From the NCBI RefSeq assembly GCF_006385705.1, contig NZ_VFRQ01000019.1:1-60080 (forward strand): DNA of 60,080 bases. Reading direction: 5' to 3'. Shown here piece after piece: positions 26,504 to 35,721 of this stretch (the first letter of the stretch is position 1; every line of letters begins with the position of its first letter). Origin of the DNA: Pontibacter mangrovi. Its GTDB lineage: Bacteria > Bacteroidota > Bacteroidia > Cytophagales > Hymenobacteraceae. A model generated the notes under the pieces. The model made no database searches. It worked only from the letters and a program-made list of their open reading frames with translations, and was not told where the DNA came from. The position numbers and the translations under genes were made by a program.

Positions 26504-26647
26504 ATTAACTCCTCTCCTGTGCTCCCTAAAGCAGGGAGAGTAGAAGAATATTAGTTTAGGTAAAGTTAAGTATTAATGCAGCAGGTTAAAAACATTGATC
26601 CTATGATAAGTCTCGGACCCTGAAGTCATTTTGGGTGATAGGTTGTG
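26504..26647. repeat. Intergenic inverted repeat
   Basis: The gap before the PglA-like gene has a palindromic stretch near 26512-26543, CTCTCCTGTGCTCCCT followed by AGCAGGGAGAG. It resembles, without matching well, the extragenic repeats at 14157 and 29855. Confidence 0.35.
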
Positions 26648-27658
26648 TTATGACCTTGCCCCCATGGCACTATACTTCCCCTCACACACAAACGCCTGTA
26701 TCTCCTGCATTGACATACTTACCATTCCAAACTTATGTTGTAAATGCTTGAAATGATCTATAATAATCTTGAGGTCTGCCATGCTTTGCTCCGGATGATT
26801 ACCAAAGTTATGTGGGTGCCACCACAAATGATAGCATTCCTTCCGTTTTGCAGCTTCCGACATTTCGTTCAATATGCGCTTAAGGCGGAGTTTGTTCAAC
26901 AAAGGCTTACTGCCATTCACTGGCCGCAGAAACCTGCTAGCCGGAATAGATAGGGGCATCCCCTCTGCTTGCTGCAATGATGATAGCGGGAAAGATGTTC
27001 GCTGCCCAACGGGCAGATAACCATCCCCGGTACGAAAAATTTTGTTCAGAAACTTATCCTCTACAGTATCTTTCCAGAACCAGTCTTTCGGGTTGGAACG
27101 CACACTGGTAATCCCTTCTTCAAAGCAAACTATCAGATACTCCTGGTTAAACTGGTTACGCGGAAATACTAGTGAAGCTGGTGCTGGCAAGCCTTTAGCT
27201 CTGGCTATACGCTTTGCTGCCCTAAGGTCCTCCCTGAACTGTTCCAGCGTTTGCCCTTGCTCCTTGCAATAGTAGTGGCAGTAGGTATGCGTCGCCAGTT
27301 CCTGGTAAGGTGTATTAGCTATAAGCTTCACTAGTTCGGGAGCAAAGAAATTAGTATTAAGTGCGAGATTCTGGCTATACAGCTTCTGCAGTCGGTAAGC
27401 AGATAATTGCTTATTAGTATAAGTTGGATGCTGTGCCGGCTCAAAATTCTGCCAATCTTGCCAATCCTTTGCAAAGAGCATCCCGACGGTAGCCCAAGTT
27501 ACATGAACTTCCTCCCGCGCAAACAATGACAGAAGCTTTGGTATAATACGGCGGGTATGGCTAAAGTTCTGCTGTTTATTTTCCAGTACTACTTTATCAA
27601 ATACCCCCCAGTACAGTTCAAAGTCCAGGGAGATGGTAAAGGCAGGATTATTTTTCAT
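26648..27658 (-). CDS. Polysaccharide deacetylase family protein (NodB-like)
   Basis: This 336-residue protein has a NodB homology fold. The first motif is FTISLDFELYWG with Asp at residue 12, the metal-binding His pair is ATHTYCHYY (His124 and His128), and a FPRNQFNQEYL segment corresponds to the Arg motif. These enzymes remove acetyl groups from N-acetylated sugars using a divalent metal. There is no signal peptide, so a cytoplasmic or membrane-bound site is likely, which suggests action on a lipid-linked or nucleotide-sugar intermediate. It abuts the polymerase-like gene with one shared base. Its exact substrate is unknown. Confidence 0.85.
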   Translation of the reverse strand: MKNNPAFTISLDFELYWGVFDKVVLENKQQNFSHTRRIIPKLLSLFAREEVHVTWATVGMLFAKDWQDWQNFEPAQHPTYTNKQLSAYRLQKLYSQNLALNTNFFAPELVKLIANTPYQELATHTYCHYYCKEQGQTLEQFREDLRAAKRIARAKGLPAPASLVFPRNQFNQEYLIVCFEEGITSVRSNPKDWFWKDTVEDKFLNKIFRTGDGYLPVGQRTSFPLSSLQQAEGMPLSIPASRFLRPVNGSKPLLNKLRLKRILNEMSEAAKRKECYHLWWHPHNFGNHPEQSMADLKIIIDHFKHLQHKFGMVSMSMQEIQAFVCEGKYSAMGARS

Positions 27659-28863
27659 TATATTAGACGTAGCTTTTTATGTAAAGGCTCAGCCTTTAAG
27701 TTCTCCCTAAACTCCATATTCTTCCGCTGCTTATATTCCATAAATGATATAATAACAAAAAATAAAAAGTACATTACCATACTTTTCTGTCGCATCGCGA
27801 TTCCTAAGTTCGACATCACGAAAGAAAGAGCAATAGAAGAAGAGATAAAAATCACTAAACTCATTTTAACTAACGAGGTAGATTTTTTCAAGAAGGGGAT
27901 AAAATCTTTATCTATTATTTTAAATGTTAGTAACAGATAAATTAGGTTCTCAAAAGATACAAATAAACCTAGTGCACCAGGTGCGTCTACAAATAAGGGT
28001 CTAAACCAAAATGTAAAGAGCTTGAGAGGAAGAGGGTAATTGTTTATATCAACTCCTGAGCCAGCACTACTTAGACCCGCAGCTCTTTTCGTAGCAAATC
28101 TATCAAAGCTCCCTGTCAAATCATCTTCATTCAAATTAGCAACAGCTAATATTTGATCAGACAAAATTAATACAGCACCAATAAATGCAGCATAAACAAA
28201 CAACTTACGATAAAGCGGCACTTTTTCCCTACCAGTAAAATAACCAATAATAGCTCCAATCCCTAAAAACATAAACATATGAGGGCGGATCATAAAAACA
28301 ATAGTAGAACCTAACAACATTGCAAACCACCGTTTCATAGGAAAAGGCATTGCGTAAGCAAAAAGGCTTATACCAAGGAAAATAAGTGACCCTTTACCCA
28401 AAGATGAAGTCCAAAAGTGCATATTAGGTAGGAAGAGCAAAATCAACAATATATCATACCCCCATACCTGCAGTTTAAGCTTAATATTTTCTCGGAAGAA
28501 GATATAAAAATGAACAAAACCTATATAGCCAAACCAAGCAAATACAAGCATTGCCATCTCATAATTAAAACTTAAAGTATTTGTAAAAGGATAAGCAACA
28601 AATCTTATAAAGTTTGAGCCGGTAGTTAATAAGTAAAGCCAGTCACCGTGCCAATATCCAGATGCTGATCTCTCAAAATAGTTGATAGAATCCGATCTAT
28701 TAAAAAGAGTATATGTATAGTATACTCCCCAAAAAAGTATATGATAAAAAAACAACCTATTCATCAGAGAAACAGAGAAGAAAGAAAACTTCTTCTTATA
28801 GCTCTTAAGAATAGCTTGATTAATTACCAAGAGAAAAAAAAACAATATTATAGCACCGATCAT
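27658..28863 (-). CDS. Polymerase-like membrane protein (second Wzy-type candidate)
   Basis: This 401-residue, AT-rich hydrophobic protein has about ten transmembrane segments. Seen are FYHILFWGVYYTYTLFNRSD near 40-60, LLIL and LPNMHFWTSSLGKGSLIF near 140-165, and PMKRWFAMLLGSTIVFMIRP near 175-195. NMHFWTSSLGK and MIRPHMF recur in EpsG/O-antigen polymerase-like proteins of Bacteroidota. It likely polymerises the repeat unit of the second cluster. The call rests on topology and position. Confidence 0.72.
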   Translation of the reverse strand: MIGAIILFFFLLVINQAILKSYKKKFSFFSVSLMNRLFFYHILFWGVYYTYTLFNRSDSINYFERSASGYWHGDWLYLLTTGSNFIRFVAYPFTNTLSFNYEMAMLVFAWFGYIGFVHFYIFFRENIKLKLQVWGYDILLILLFLPNMHFWTSSLGKGSLIFLGISLFAYAMPFPMKRWFAMLLGSTIVFMIRPHMFMFLGIGAIIGYFTGREKVPLYRKLFVYAAFIGAVLILSDQILAVANLNEDDLTGSFDRFATKRAAGLSSAGSGVDINNYPLPLKLFTFWFRPLFVDAPGALGLFVSFENLIYLLLTFKIIDKDFIPFLKKSTSLVKMSLVIFISSSIALSFVMSNLGIAMRQKSMVMYFLFFVIISFMEYKQRKNMEFRENLKAEPLHKKLRLI

Positions 28864-28869
28864 TTCTGT

Positions 28870-29832
28870 CTAAAACAATTCCATATCCCCTAATGTATAA
28901 CCCCAGTTCTGCTGCCTGCTCAATTTATTGAACAAGTCCTCCTGCAAGCTAACATTGCGCAGGGTTACGATCGGACCTTTATCCATAACAGGCAGCAGGC
29001 CCATACCTGAGTAAACACAGCTTGCCAGCTCAAAATGTCTTCCCGATGCAGATGTCAGGAAGCAAGCATTGCTGATTTGCTTAAATGAAGCTGCTAATGC
29101 ACTTTTTGCTTTTTTATCAAAGACTTTTGAATCAGTCAGTAGGTCCAGTACCCGCATCTCCTGGCCAAAACTGTGAGATTTGATACGGTAAAAAAGCACA
29201 TATGATTTATAATCAGAAAGGAAATGATAATCAAACAGCGGGTTATCCTGGTAGCGCCACTGTAAATAGGCCGGGCTTAAAAAGGTCTGCACCTGGTCGG
29301 TCGTAGCAATCGGGTTGGCGAGCTTTGGCAACAGCGTTGCCAAAGCTCGCCAATCCTGCGAAGGAGCCTGCGGCACTGCCTGGCGCTTGTAGGCAAAAGG
29401 ATTTATCTTGAGTTTTAAGGCCATCCGGCTCATCTCGACCCAACCCATCTTCAGGTAACCCGGCTTGCTGCTCTCATTGGGAGTATTGTACACTAGGTGT
29501 ATACCATCTTCTTTGGCATCGGCCAACCCCTGCAGCGTCAGCTTTTTAAAGATCCCCTTTCCCTGGTAATCCGGATGCGTAGCTGTATCTACAGCTCTTA
29601 TAGCCTGCAGTACCTGTCCCTTGTACACCCACTGCCATCTTAGAAAAGCACGCACCCCTACCACCTTTCCGTCAGCTTCTGCCACAAGTACCGGTGAAGC
29701 CCCATGCGGATTCTCCACATGTTTCCAGTTCCACAAGCGCTCCGACTTCTGTATCAACCCTTCACCCAGGGAAGACTTCAGTAGTTCTACTATTGCTGGT
29801 ATATCGGCTTCTGTTCCTTTTCTAATTTGCAT
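28870..29832 (-). CDS. GNAT family N-acetyltransferase
   Basis: This 320-residue GNAT protein has an N-terminal acetyltransferase fold with MQIRKGTEADIPAIVELL, LWNWKHVENPHGASPVLVAE near 43-62, and the acetyl-CoA loop HPDYQGKGIFKKL near 87-100. The rest is a long variable domain of about 170 residues. Such proteins are common in exopolysaccharide clusters, and their acceptor (amino sugar or other) is unknown. It lies between the polymerase-like gene and a glycosyltransferase gene. Confidence 0.78.
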   Translation of the reverse strand: MQIRKGTEADIPAIVELLKSSLGEGLIQKSERLWNWKHVENPHGASPVLVAEADGKVVGVRAFLRWQWVYKGQVLQAIRAVDTATHPDYQGKGIFKKLTLQGLADAKEDGIHLVYNTPNESSKPGYLKMGWVEMSRMALKLKINPFAYKRQAVPQAPSQDWRALATLLPKLANPIATTDQVQTFLSPAYLQWRYQDNPLFDYHFLSDYKSYVLFYRIKSHSFGQEMRVLDLLTDSKVFDKKAKSALAASFKQISNACFLTSASGRHFELASCVYSGMGLLPVMDKGPIVTLRNVSLQEDLFNKLSRQQNWGYTLGDMELF

Positions 29833-29854
29833 GTTATATACTCAAAAATATGAA

Positions 29855-29926
29855 CCCACCCTGCTCCTCCAAGGAGGGGAATTATCGTGCAGAAAAGTCC
29901 ACCTTTGAAAGGGGCAGGGGGATGAC
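29855..29926. repeat. Extragenic palindromic repeat, copy 2
   Basis: It has the same architecture as 14157-14226: left arm CCCTGCTCCTCCAAGGAGGG, central GAATTATCGTGCAG, right arm CTTTGAAAGGGGCAGGGGG. Related arm pieces GGGGCTAGGGG occur at 30001-30011 and 31258-31268. It lies between the GNAT gene and a glycosyltransferase gene inside a leftward operon. Confidence 0.65.
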
Positions 29927-30025
29927 AATCGTGCAAGAGGAGAATTTCACGCACTAGACTACCGAGAACGTGAGTTCGAAGGTGGCAAGCGTAGCTCTGA
30001 GGGGCTAGGGGTAGTTAGCCCCGGT

Positions 30026-31213
30026 CTACCCTCTCTCCTCTTTCAAATACAAATATAGCTCTTCCAGCTGCTTTGCCATTTTATTTATGCTGAAATCAGC
30101 TTGCACCCGGAAGCGGGCTCCTGCTGCTAGGTCTAATCGCTGCTCCTGGTTTTGTAGTAGCTGCTCGCCGTAATCCGCTAGTTTCCTATAATCATCTACT
30201 TCGCAGAGCAGGCCGCTAGTGCCATCTTCTACCACTTCGCCAACACCGCCAGCTTTGGTGCTGATCACAGCACACCCACAGCTCATCGCTTCCAGTAAGG
30301 CAATGGGCAAACCTTCGAAAATGGAGGACATCATGTAGATGTCCATGGCGCTGAAGTATGGTTTTACATCGGTTTTGAGGCCCGGCATATGCAAGCGCTC
30401 TTCTATGCCCAATGCCTTTCTTTTCGCCAGCAGTTCTTCCTTCAGAGGTCCATCTCCTACAATAATGAAATGTGCTTCAGGTACTTTTTTCAGGATATCA
30501 GCAGCGATCTCCATCCACACATCTAGACGCTTTTGAAAGCGGAACACGGACACGGTACCGATTACAGGGGCATTAGCCGGTATGCCTAAATCCTGCCGTA
30601 TCTGAAAGCCAGTCTGTTCATCCCGCACAAAATGTGCTGTGTTCACACCATTTAAAATGTTGAGCAGGTAGGGTTGCTGTACTCTCCGACTTGTCCTGGT
30701 TTCTTGCACAGCAGGCAAAGTAAGCTCTCGGAAATTAGCTCCTGCGTTCTTACGAATAGACTGCTGCACATCATCCGATACCGCCACAGCAGCATCCTGC
30801 CAGCCAAAGCTGAGTTTGTTGAGCCAGTAAGTGATTTTGTTATAACGCTCCCATTTGTTATGCTCAGTATAAACAACCGGCACACCTGTTTTCTTCCCCA
30901 CCAGCCTGGCAATCACGCCTGCCCAGGGAAGATGGCTATGGATCACATCGATCTGATGCTCCTTTACATAGCGGCTGATTTCTCCCACTCGCTGAAACAT
31001 TTGCAGGTTATTATTGGCCTGGAAGCAAACAGCCTTCGCTCCCAGCGCTTCAATGGCAGACACCATTTGGTCCTTCCAAGGCAGAAAGTAAGCAAAATGG
31101 AAATCGAATTGTTCCCGATCATGCACCTTGAGCGTTTCTGGTAGAAGCATTTCTGCTCCGCCTCTACCCAGCGATTTGATTAGATGAAGAACTCTAGTTT
31201 TATAATTTAACAC
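30026..31213 (-). CDS. Glycosyltransferase family 4
   Basis: This 395-residue GT-B enzyme has the N-terminal VLHLIKSLGRGGAEMLLPET, IDVIHSHLPWAGVIARLVG near 88-106, VVYTEHNKWERYNK, GTVSVFRFQKRLDVWMEIAA, and a donor-site EGLPIALLEAMSCGCAVIST containing the E-x7-E. No membrane segment is seen. It lies at the downstream end of a run of GT genes. Its sugar is unknown. Confidence 0.9.
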   Translation of the reverse strand: MLNYKTRVLHLIKSLGRGGAEMLLPETLKVHDREQFDFHFAYFLPWKDQMVSAIEALGAKAVCFQANNNLQMFQRVGEISRYVKEHQIDVIHSHLPWAGVIARLVGKKTGVPVVYTEHNKWERYNKITYWLNKLSFGWQDAAVAVSDDVQQSIRKNAGANFRELTLPAVQETRTSRRVQQPYLLNILNGVNTAHFVRDEQTGFQIRQDLGIPANAPVIGTVSVFRFQKRLDVWMEIAADILKKVPEAHFIIVGDGPLKEELLAKRKALGIEERLHMPGLKTDVKPYFSAMDIYMMSSIFEGLPIALLEAMSCGCAVISTKAGGVGEVVEDGTSGLLCEVDDYRKLADYGEQLLQNQEQRLDLAAGARFRVQADFSINKMAKQLEELYLYLKEERG

Positions 31214-31279
31214 GAAGTATTGTTGTTTACTATTTTCGTAAGATTTCCCTTCTCGGTGGGGCTAGGGGTTTATTTAAAC

Positions 31280-32386
31280 TCAGGATATATTTTCCCCTGC
31301 AACCACACTCTTATAGGCTTCCTTGAACCTTGCAGCTACCTGAGAATTCATGTACTCTCCGGTAACTAGCTGATGAGCATTAGCAACTTTGTACCTGACT
31401 TTATCATCATCTACTAATACCTCAGTAACCGCATTAATGAAGCCTTGTATATCTCCCTTATCAATCAACCACCCCGTTTCATCATTAACTATCTCACTGA
31501 TCCCTCCTACATTATTCGCAACAACTGGTGTTTGGCAATACATGGCCTCTAATATAACTGCAGGCAGCCCCTCAATCAGACTTGGTATCAGAAAAGCTGT
31601 GGCATGCATCAAAATCTGCATTACATCATTACGATAGCCCGCAAACAAAATTCGATCTTTACTAGATAAGTTAGCAACTCTTTCCTCCAATTCTTTCCGC
31701 AGCCTACCGTCCCCAACAATGATTAGAAAGATCGATGAATCCGTTTGGGCTACAGCATCAAAAATGTTTATAAGAGCTTCATGATTTTTCTCAGGAACCA
31801 AGCTCCCAATGTTAACCATTACTTTATATTTCTTAAAAACTTTTATGAGATCTGCTGGAGGCTCCGGAGCAATTATTTGTTCCTCCACCCCAATTGGAAT
31901 AGTCTTAATTCTCAGCGAGGGAAAATTAAAAGTCTTTATAAAGTCCTTTTCGCAAAGCCGACTTACCGATATAACTGCCTCAACTTGGTTCACAAAAAAG
32001 CGATTTAATATGTATTTTGGCTTTGTATCTATGAAATCACCCATCTTATTAGCATTCCTAAAAACTACAGGCGTATTCCACCTGTAAATAAGTTTGCTTA
32101 ATATGGCGAACTTTAATGTATCACCTGCATTTGCTTGTATTAAATCAGGTTGTTCCCGCTTAACTAATTCAGCAAAAAGCTTCCATGCTTTAAAGTCCCA
32201 AAGCCTTTTATTTAAAGGTCTATTAAAATGACTCACTTTTCCAGTGAAGGGAAGTTCAGAGGTACCACTAAATACAGAAATCAGGTGTACATCTATACCT
32301 GATTTCTGTAAGTGATTTGAAAGTTGCGACGCAAATATTTCGGCACCTCTAAGTTGAGGCTTTTGTACTAGCTGTAGAACTTTCAT
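31280..32386 (-). CDS. Glycosyltransferase family 4
   Basis: This 368-residue GT-B enzyme has VLQLVQKPQLRGAEIFASQL at the start, VVFRNANKMGDFIDTKPKYI near 110-130, MVNIGSLVPEKNHEALINIF near 190-210, and the donor motif IEGLPAVILEAMYCQTPVVA. It begins one base before the end of the upstream glycosyltransferase gene's coding block, so translation is probably coupled. AT-rich, with no membrane helix. Confidence 0.9.
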   Translation of the reverse strand: MKVLQLVQKPQLRGAEIFASQLSNHLQKSGIDVHLISVFSGTSELPFTGKVSHFNRPLNKRLWDFKAWKLFAELVKREQPDLIQANAGDTLKFAILSKLIYRWNTPVVFRNANKMGDFIDTKPKYILNRFFVNQVEAVISVSRLCEKDFIKTFNFPSLRIKTIPIGVEEQIIAPEPPADLIKVFKKYKVMVNIGSLVPEKNHEALINIFDAVAQTDSSIFLIIVGDGRLRKELEERVANLSSKDRILFAGYRNDVMQILMHATAFLIPSLIEGLPAVILEAMYCQTPVVANNVGGISEIVNDETGWLIDKGDIQGFINAVTEVLVDDDKVRYKVANAHQLVTGEYMNSQVAARFKEAYKSVVAGENIS

Positions 32387-33514
32387 TTACTTTGATTCTT
32401 TCAATATTTTCGAATATAGTTGCTCATGCTGGTATGCAACTACATCAATGTTAAATTTACTTATAGCTACTTCGCGCGCTTTTACCCCCATGCTAGTTGC
32501 TTCATCATAATTATTATATATCCAGAGCATCTTACTAGCCAGATCAGTGAAATCAAACAATTTAAATAATTTTGCTAATTCACCATTGCCAACCTGTTCT
32601 TCTATTACAGGGATATTTGTAGCAACAATTGGCTTTGCAGCAAACATTGCTTCTACTAATGCTCCTCCCTGCCCTTCATAGTGCGAAGGAAACACGAAAC
32701 AATGCGCTTTTTGCAATAGCGCCGGCACATCCTCTCTCGTACCTAAGAATTCAAAATGCTTTTCTAGGGCTAGTTCTTTCACTTTGTGAATGAACAAAGA
32801 CTTATCAGGTCCATCACCGGCTACCAATATTTTAAAACTTATCTTACCTTCTTTCTTTAGAATACTGGCAGCATTGATTAATTCTAAGTAGCCTTTACGC
32901 TTAAGAAGTCTAGCTACAGCAAGATAAATAAAAGGTTCTTCTGTGATTTCAGGATGACTAATAGAGAAATTACTAGTTTTTCTTCCGCGATAGATTACTG
33001 TTATTTTACTTAGATTAATATGAAGAGCTTTTGCATTTGTGACAGCGATACTGTTAGTAATTGAGGTAAAGTGAGAAGCACTCCTTGCCGTTAAACTATC
33101 TATCAGCCTATATATATTTAGCTTAAGGTTTTCTGTTGCTGTCTGTTGTTGATATCTTTCTACAGCATAAGAGTCATTTACAAATGATCCAATGTGAAGA
33201 TCTTTTTTCTTATAAAAAGCAATTCTCGTTAACAATTCTGCCTTGAATAAGTTTGCATGGATCAAGGCAGGTTCTAGCTTATCAACAACAGATCTAATTC
33301 TATTTATACCCTTGAGCAGCCAAAGCCTACCAGTTAAGTTCAACTCTATTACTTCAATGCCTTTAGAAATACATACAGGTTTTAAATCAGCATTTTTCGA
33401 AAACAAAGTGCATATCACAGGTCGGTAGGTCTTTAATCTAGATGCTATCTCAATAATACTTTTTTCAGCACCACCTACTTGAAGTGTATCTATAATAAAT
33501 AAAATAGTTTGCAT
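32387..33514 (-). CDS. Glycosyltransferase family 4
   Basis: This 375-residue GT-B enzyme has TILFIIDTLQVGGAEKSIIE at the start, ALIHANLFKAELLTRIAFYK near 83-103, AVARLLKRKGYLELINAASI, and the donor-side HYEGQGGALVEAMFAAKPIV. Here the motif has Gly-Gln-Gly in place of the usual Gly-Leu-Pro. It shares one base with the preceding GT2 gene and abuts the next GT4 gene. Confidence 0.9.
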   Translation of the reverse strand: MQTILFIIDTLQVGGAEKSIIEIASRLKTYRPVICTLFSKNADLKPVCISKGIEVIELNLTGRLWLLKGINRIRSVVDKLEPALIHANLFKAELLTRIAFYKKKDLHIGSFVNDSYAVERYQQQTATENLKLNIYRLIDSLTARSASHFTSITNSIAVTNAKALHINLSKITVIYRGRKTSNFSISHPEITEEPFIYLAVARLLKRKGYLELINAASILKKEGKISFKILVAGDGPDKSLFIHKVKELALEKHFEFLGTREDVPALLQKAHCFVFPSHYEGQGGALVEAMFAAKPIVATNIPVIEEQVGNGELAKLFKLFDFTDLASKMLWIYNNYDEATSMGVKAREVAISKFNIDVVAYQHEQLYSKILKESK

Positions 33515-34440
33515 TATAGAAATGTAGCTCTTTTGAGGAATTTAAAAGTTGCCTTTGCGAGGAATGACTTTCTTTCTGTAGCCACTTGTATATAATTCTG
33601 CCACAAGACCACTTTAATATTCCTGTCGAAAATCTTTTGTGTTAATAATTCTAATGCTCTTTCATTATACCCATAAACATAGCATTGCACTGCCATTTTT
33701 AATACGAAAGTATCATGTAATTTAACATTCTTCAGTAAAAGGTGCCTATACTTTTCGTACTGTCGGCCGAAAGCCAAAACTGCTCTTTCAGGATTATAAA
33801 CTCTTTCTCCTGAATGGTGATGCACCTTAACTAATGGCTTAGGAACTACATCAAAGTTAGTATATTGGCAGACTTGAGTAAGAAAATCCCAATCCTGGCC
33901 AGCAGGCATGTTAGGATCGAACTGAATGTTGTGCTCTTCTATTACAGATCTTTTAACCATTAAAAAAGGAGTACCAGCTCCAATTCTATTTTTAAGCAAC
34001 AAGTCTTGTAATATGTTACCCTTCAATTTTGGCACCCACTCGTTATATTTAATACCATCTCTGAAATCTATTCTTCCACAACTTACAACTCCTAAATCAT
34101 CGATACCGCTAGATTTAAAACAATTAACCTGAAGCGCTACCTTATCAGCCACATACTCATCATCAGAATCTAAAAAAGTGATATAATCACCTTTAGATTC
34201 TGTTAATCCTTTGTTTCTCGCTACACAAGCGCCTTGATTTACATTAAGCTTGTAATACTTTATCCGATTGTTTTTACTAACAAAGCTTTCAACTAGTTGC
34301 TGCGTGTTATCATTCGAAGCGTCATCAACAACTAATAATTCCCAGTTACTATAAGTTTGATTTACTACACTTTCAATAGCTCTAGTTAACATGCTTTCCC
34401 TGTTGTGAGTTGGCATAACAATAGAAACTAGTTCTTCCAT
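33514..34440 (-). CDS. Glycosyltransferase family 2 (GT-A)
   Basis: This 308-residue enzyme has VSIVMPTHNRESMLTRAIES at the start, the nucleotide-binding VVDDASNDNTQQLVESF near residue 37, NQGACVARNKGL, and the metal-binding DXD-type FLDSDDEY near 90-97. The acceptor-side PAGQDWDFLTQVCQY follows. It is an inverting GT-A enzyme that likely adds one sugar of the repeat unit at the cytoplasmic face. The final 90 residues are basic and may bind the membrane. Confidence 0.92.
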   Translation of the reverse strand: MEELVSIVMPTHNRESMLTRAIESVVNQTYSNWELLVVDDASNDNTQQLVESFVSKNNRIKYYKLNVNQGACVARNKGLTESKGDYITFLDSDDEYVADKVALQVNCFKSSGIDDLGVVSCGRIDFRDGIKYNEWVPKLKGNILQDLLLKNRIGAGTPFLMVKRSVIEEHNIQFDPNMPAGQDWDFLTQVCQYTNFDVVPKPLVKVHHHSGERVYNPERAVLAFGRQYEKYRHLLLKNVKLHDTFVLKMAVQCYVYGYNERALELLTQKIFDRNIKVVLWQNYIQVATERKSFLAKATFKFLKRATFL

Positions 34441-34476
34441 AATGTTAAATATAATAGTGTATTTGGGGTTTTAATA

Positions 34477-35670
34477 TTAGACTTTCCCTTTAGTTGAATA
34501 TATATATTCCAATATGTCTAATATCCTTTGCTTATCAACATCTTTTGAAAACTTTGTTCTTACAGTTTCAATAGCGTTTCTTGACATTTGATTATACAAG
34601 TCCAAATTATTTTCTAATTCTATAAATTTTAGAGCTTGTGCATTTATATCATTTTGAGGAGTTAAGAAGCCGTTGTATCCATTAGAAATTATGTCAGACA
34701 CTCCACCCGAGGCACATGTAACGACTGGAAGTCCATAAGATAGGCCTTCTATCAAACTTACACCAAGAGCTTCTACTTGATTAGTTTTAGGGTCTGTTCT
34801 TTGGTGTGCGACCACTGCATCATGCTCTTTGTACAATTCCATAACTTCATGATGTGGCTTGGAACCTAAAATAAATATTTGATCGTTATACTTTGATGCA
34901 TAGGATATTCTCCTGCACTCTTTCTCTAATGACCCACCACCAATTATAGTCAAAGTGCCTTTGAAACCTTTCTCTTTTGCGATGATAAATGCTAAAATTA
35001 CTTCAACAGGCCCTTTCCAAGCTATTAGCCTACCTACAAAGAGCAACCTCAAACTTCTTTTCTTTCTTTCCTCTTTTTTAATATCCTTGTGTTCAAGCCC
35101 GAAATATTTGATATAAATTCTCTCAGGTTTGACCCCTACTTTTTCGAGCTGTGACTTTGTAAAATTAGAATTAGCTATAAAATATGCTTGATGTTTTATT
35201 AAATCTAACTTCTTAAAAAAATCCTTGTCATACTGCATATGACCAGACTTTGGATCAATATAATCCCATATGATATCTCTTCCATGACAGAAGATTAGAA
35301 AAGGGATCTCCTGTGTTCTAATAAACTGGTGAAATCTCAGCGCAAAATCTAAGAAATTACAAGCAATAAAATTGATTTTATGTCTCTTTACGATTTGCTT
35401 AAGCTTTAGAGGATAAGCAACATTTTCGTTAATATATGGTGACAATCTACGAATTGTTCTATTCAATAAACTATTCAGATTATAAACATTATCTTGTTCC
35501 TTCACATTATTAAATGCATATGCATCTATAATGTTTTTCATTGTAGCTAGTTGAATATTTTGCCACCCAATGTTTGTAAGAGATTGATAAGGAGAAATAA
35601 ATAGCCCTCTGTTAGGCCTTAAAGATTCTGCATCATCTTTTTGCATTAGAGTCTTTCTATTCTTCTTCAT
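34477..35670 (-). CDS. Glycosyltransferase family 4
   Basis: This 397-residue GT-B enzyme starts with an atypical basic stretch (MKKNRKTLMQK). Seen are PFLIFCHGRDIIWDYID near 140-155, LLFVGRLIAWKGPVEVILAF near 208-228, IIGGGSLEKECRRISYASK, and EALGVSLIEGLSYGLPVVTC as donor site. It resembles colanic-acid-type WcaL transferases. The start is uncertain: a later Met (residue 9) would also work. Confidence 0.88.
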   Translation of the reverse strand: MKKNRKTLMQKDDAESLRPNRGLFISPYQSLTNIGWQNIQLATMKNIIDAYAFNNVKEQDNVYNLNSLLNRTIRRLSPYINENVAYPLKLKQIVKRHKINFIACNFLDFALRFHQFIRTQEIPFLIFCHGRDIIWDYIDPKSGHMQYDKDFFKKLDLIKHQAYFIANSNFTKSQLEKVGVKPERIYIKYFGLEHKDIKKEERKKRSLRLLFVGRLIAWKGPVEVILAFIIAKEKGFKGTLTIIGGGSLEKECRRISYASKYNDQIFILGSKPHHEVMELYKEHDAVVAHQRTDPKTNQVEALGVSLIEGLSYGLPVVTCASGGVSDIISNGYNGFLTPQNDINAQALKFIELENNLDLYNQMSRNAIETVRTKFSKDVDKQRILDILEYIYSTKGKV

Positions 35671-35721
35671 CTATTAAAGTGGGTATATATCAATATTAAT
35701 CAACTGGGTAACTAAAAGAGG

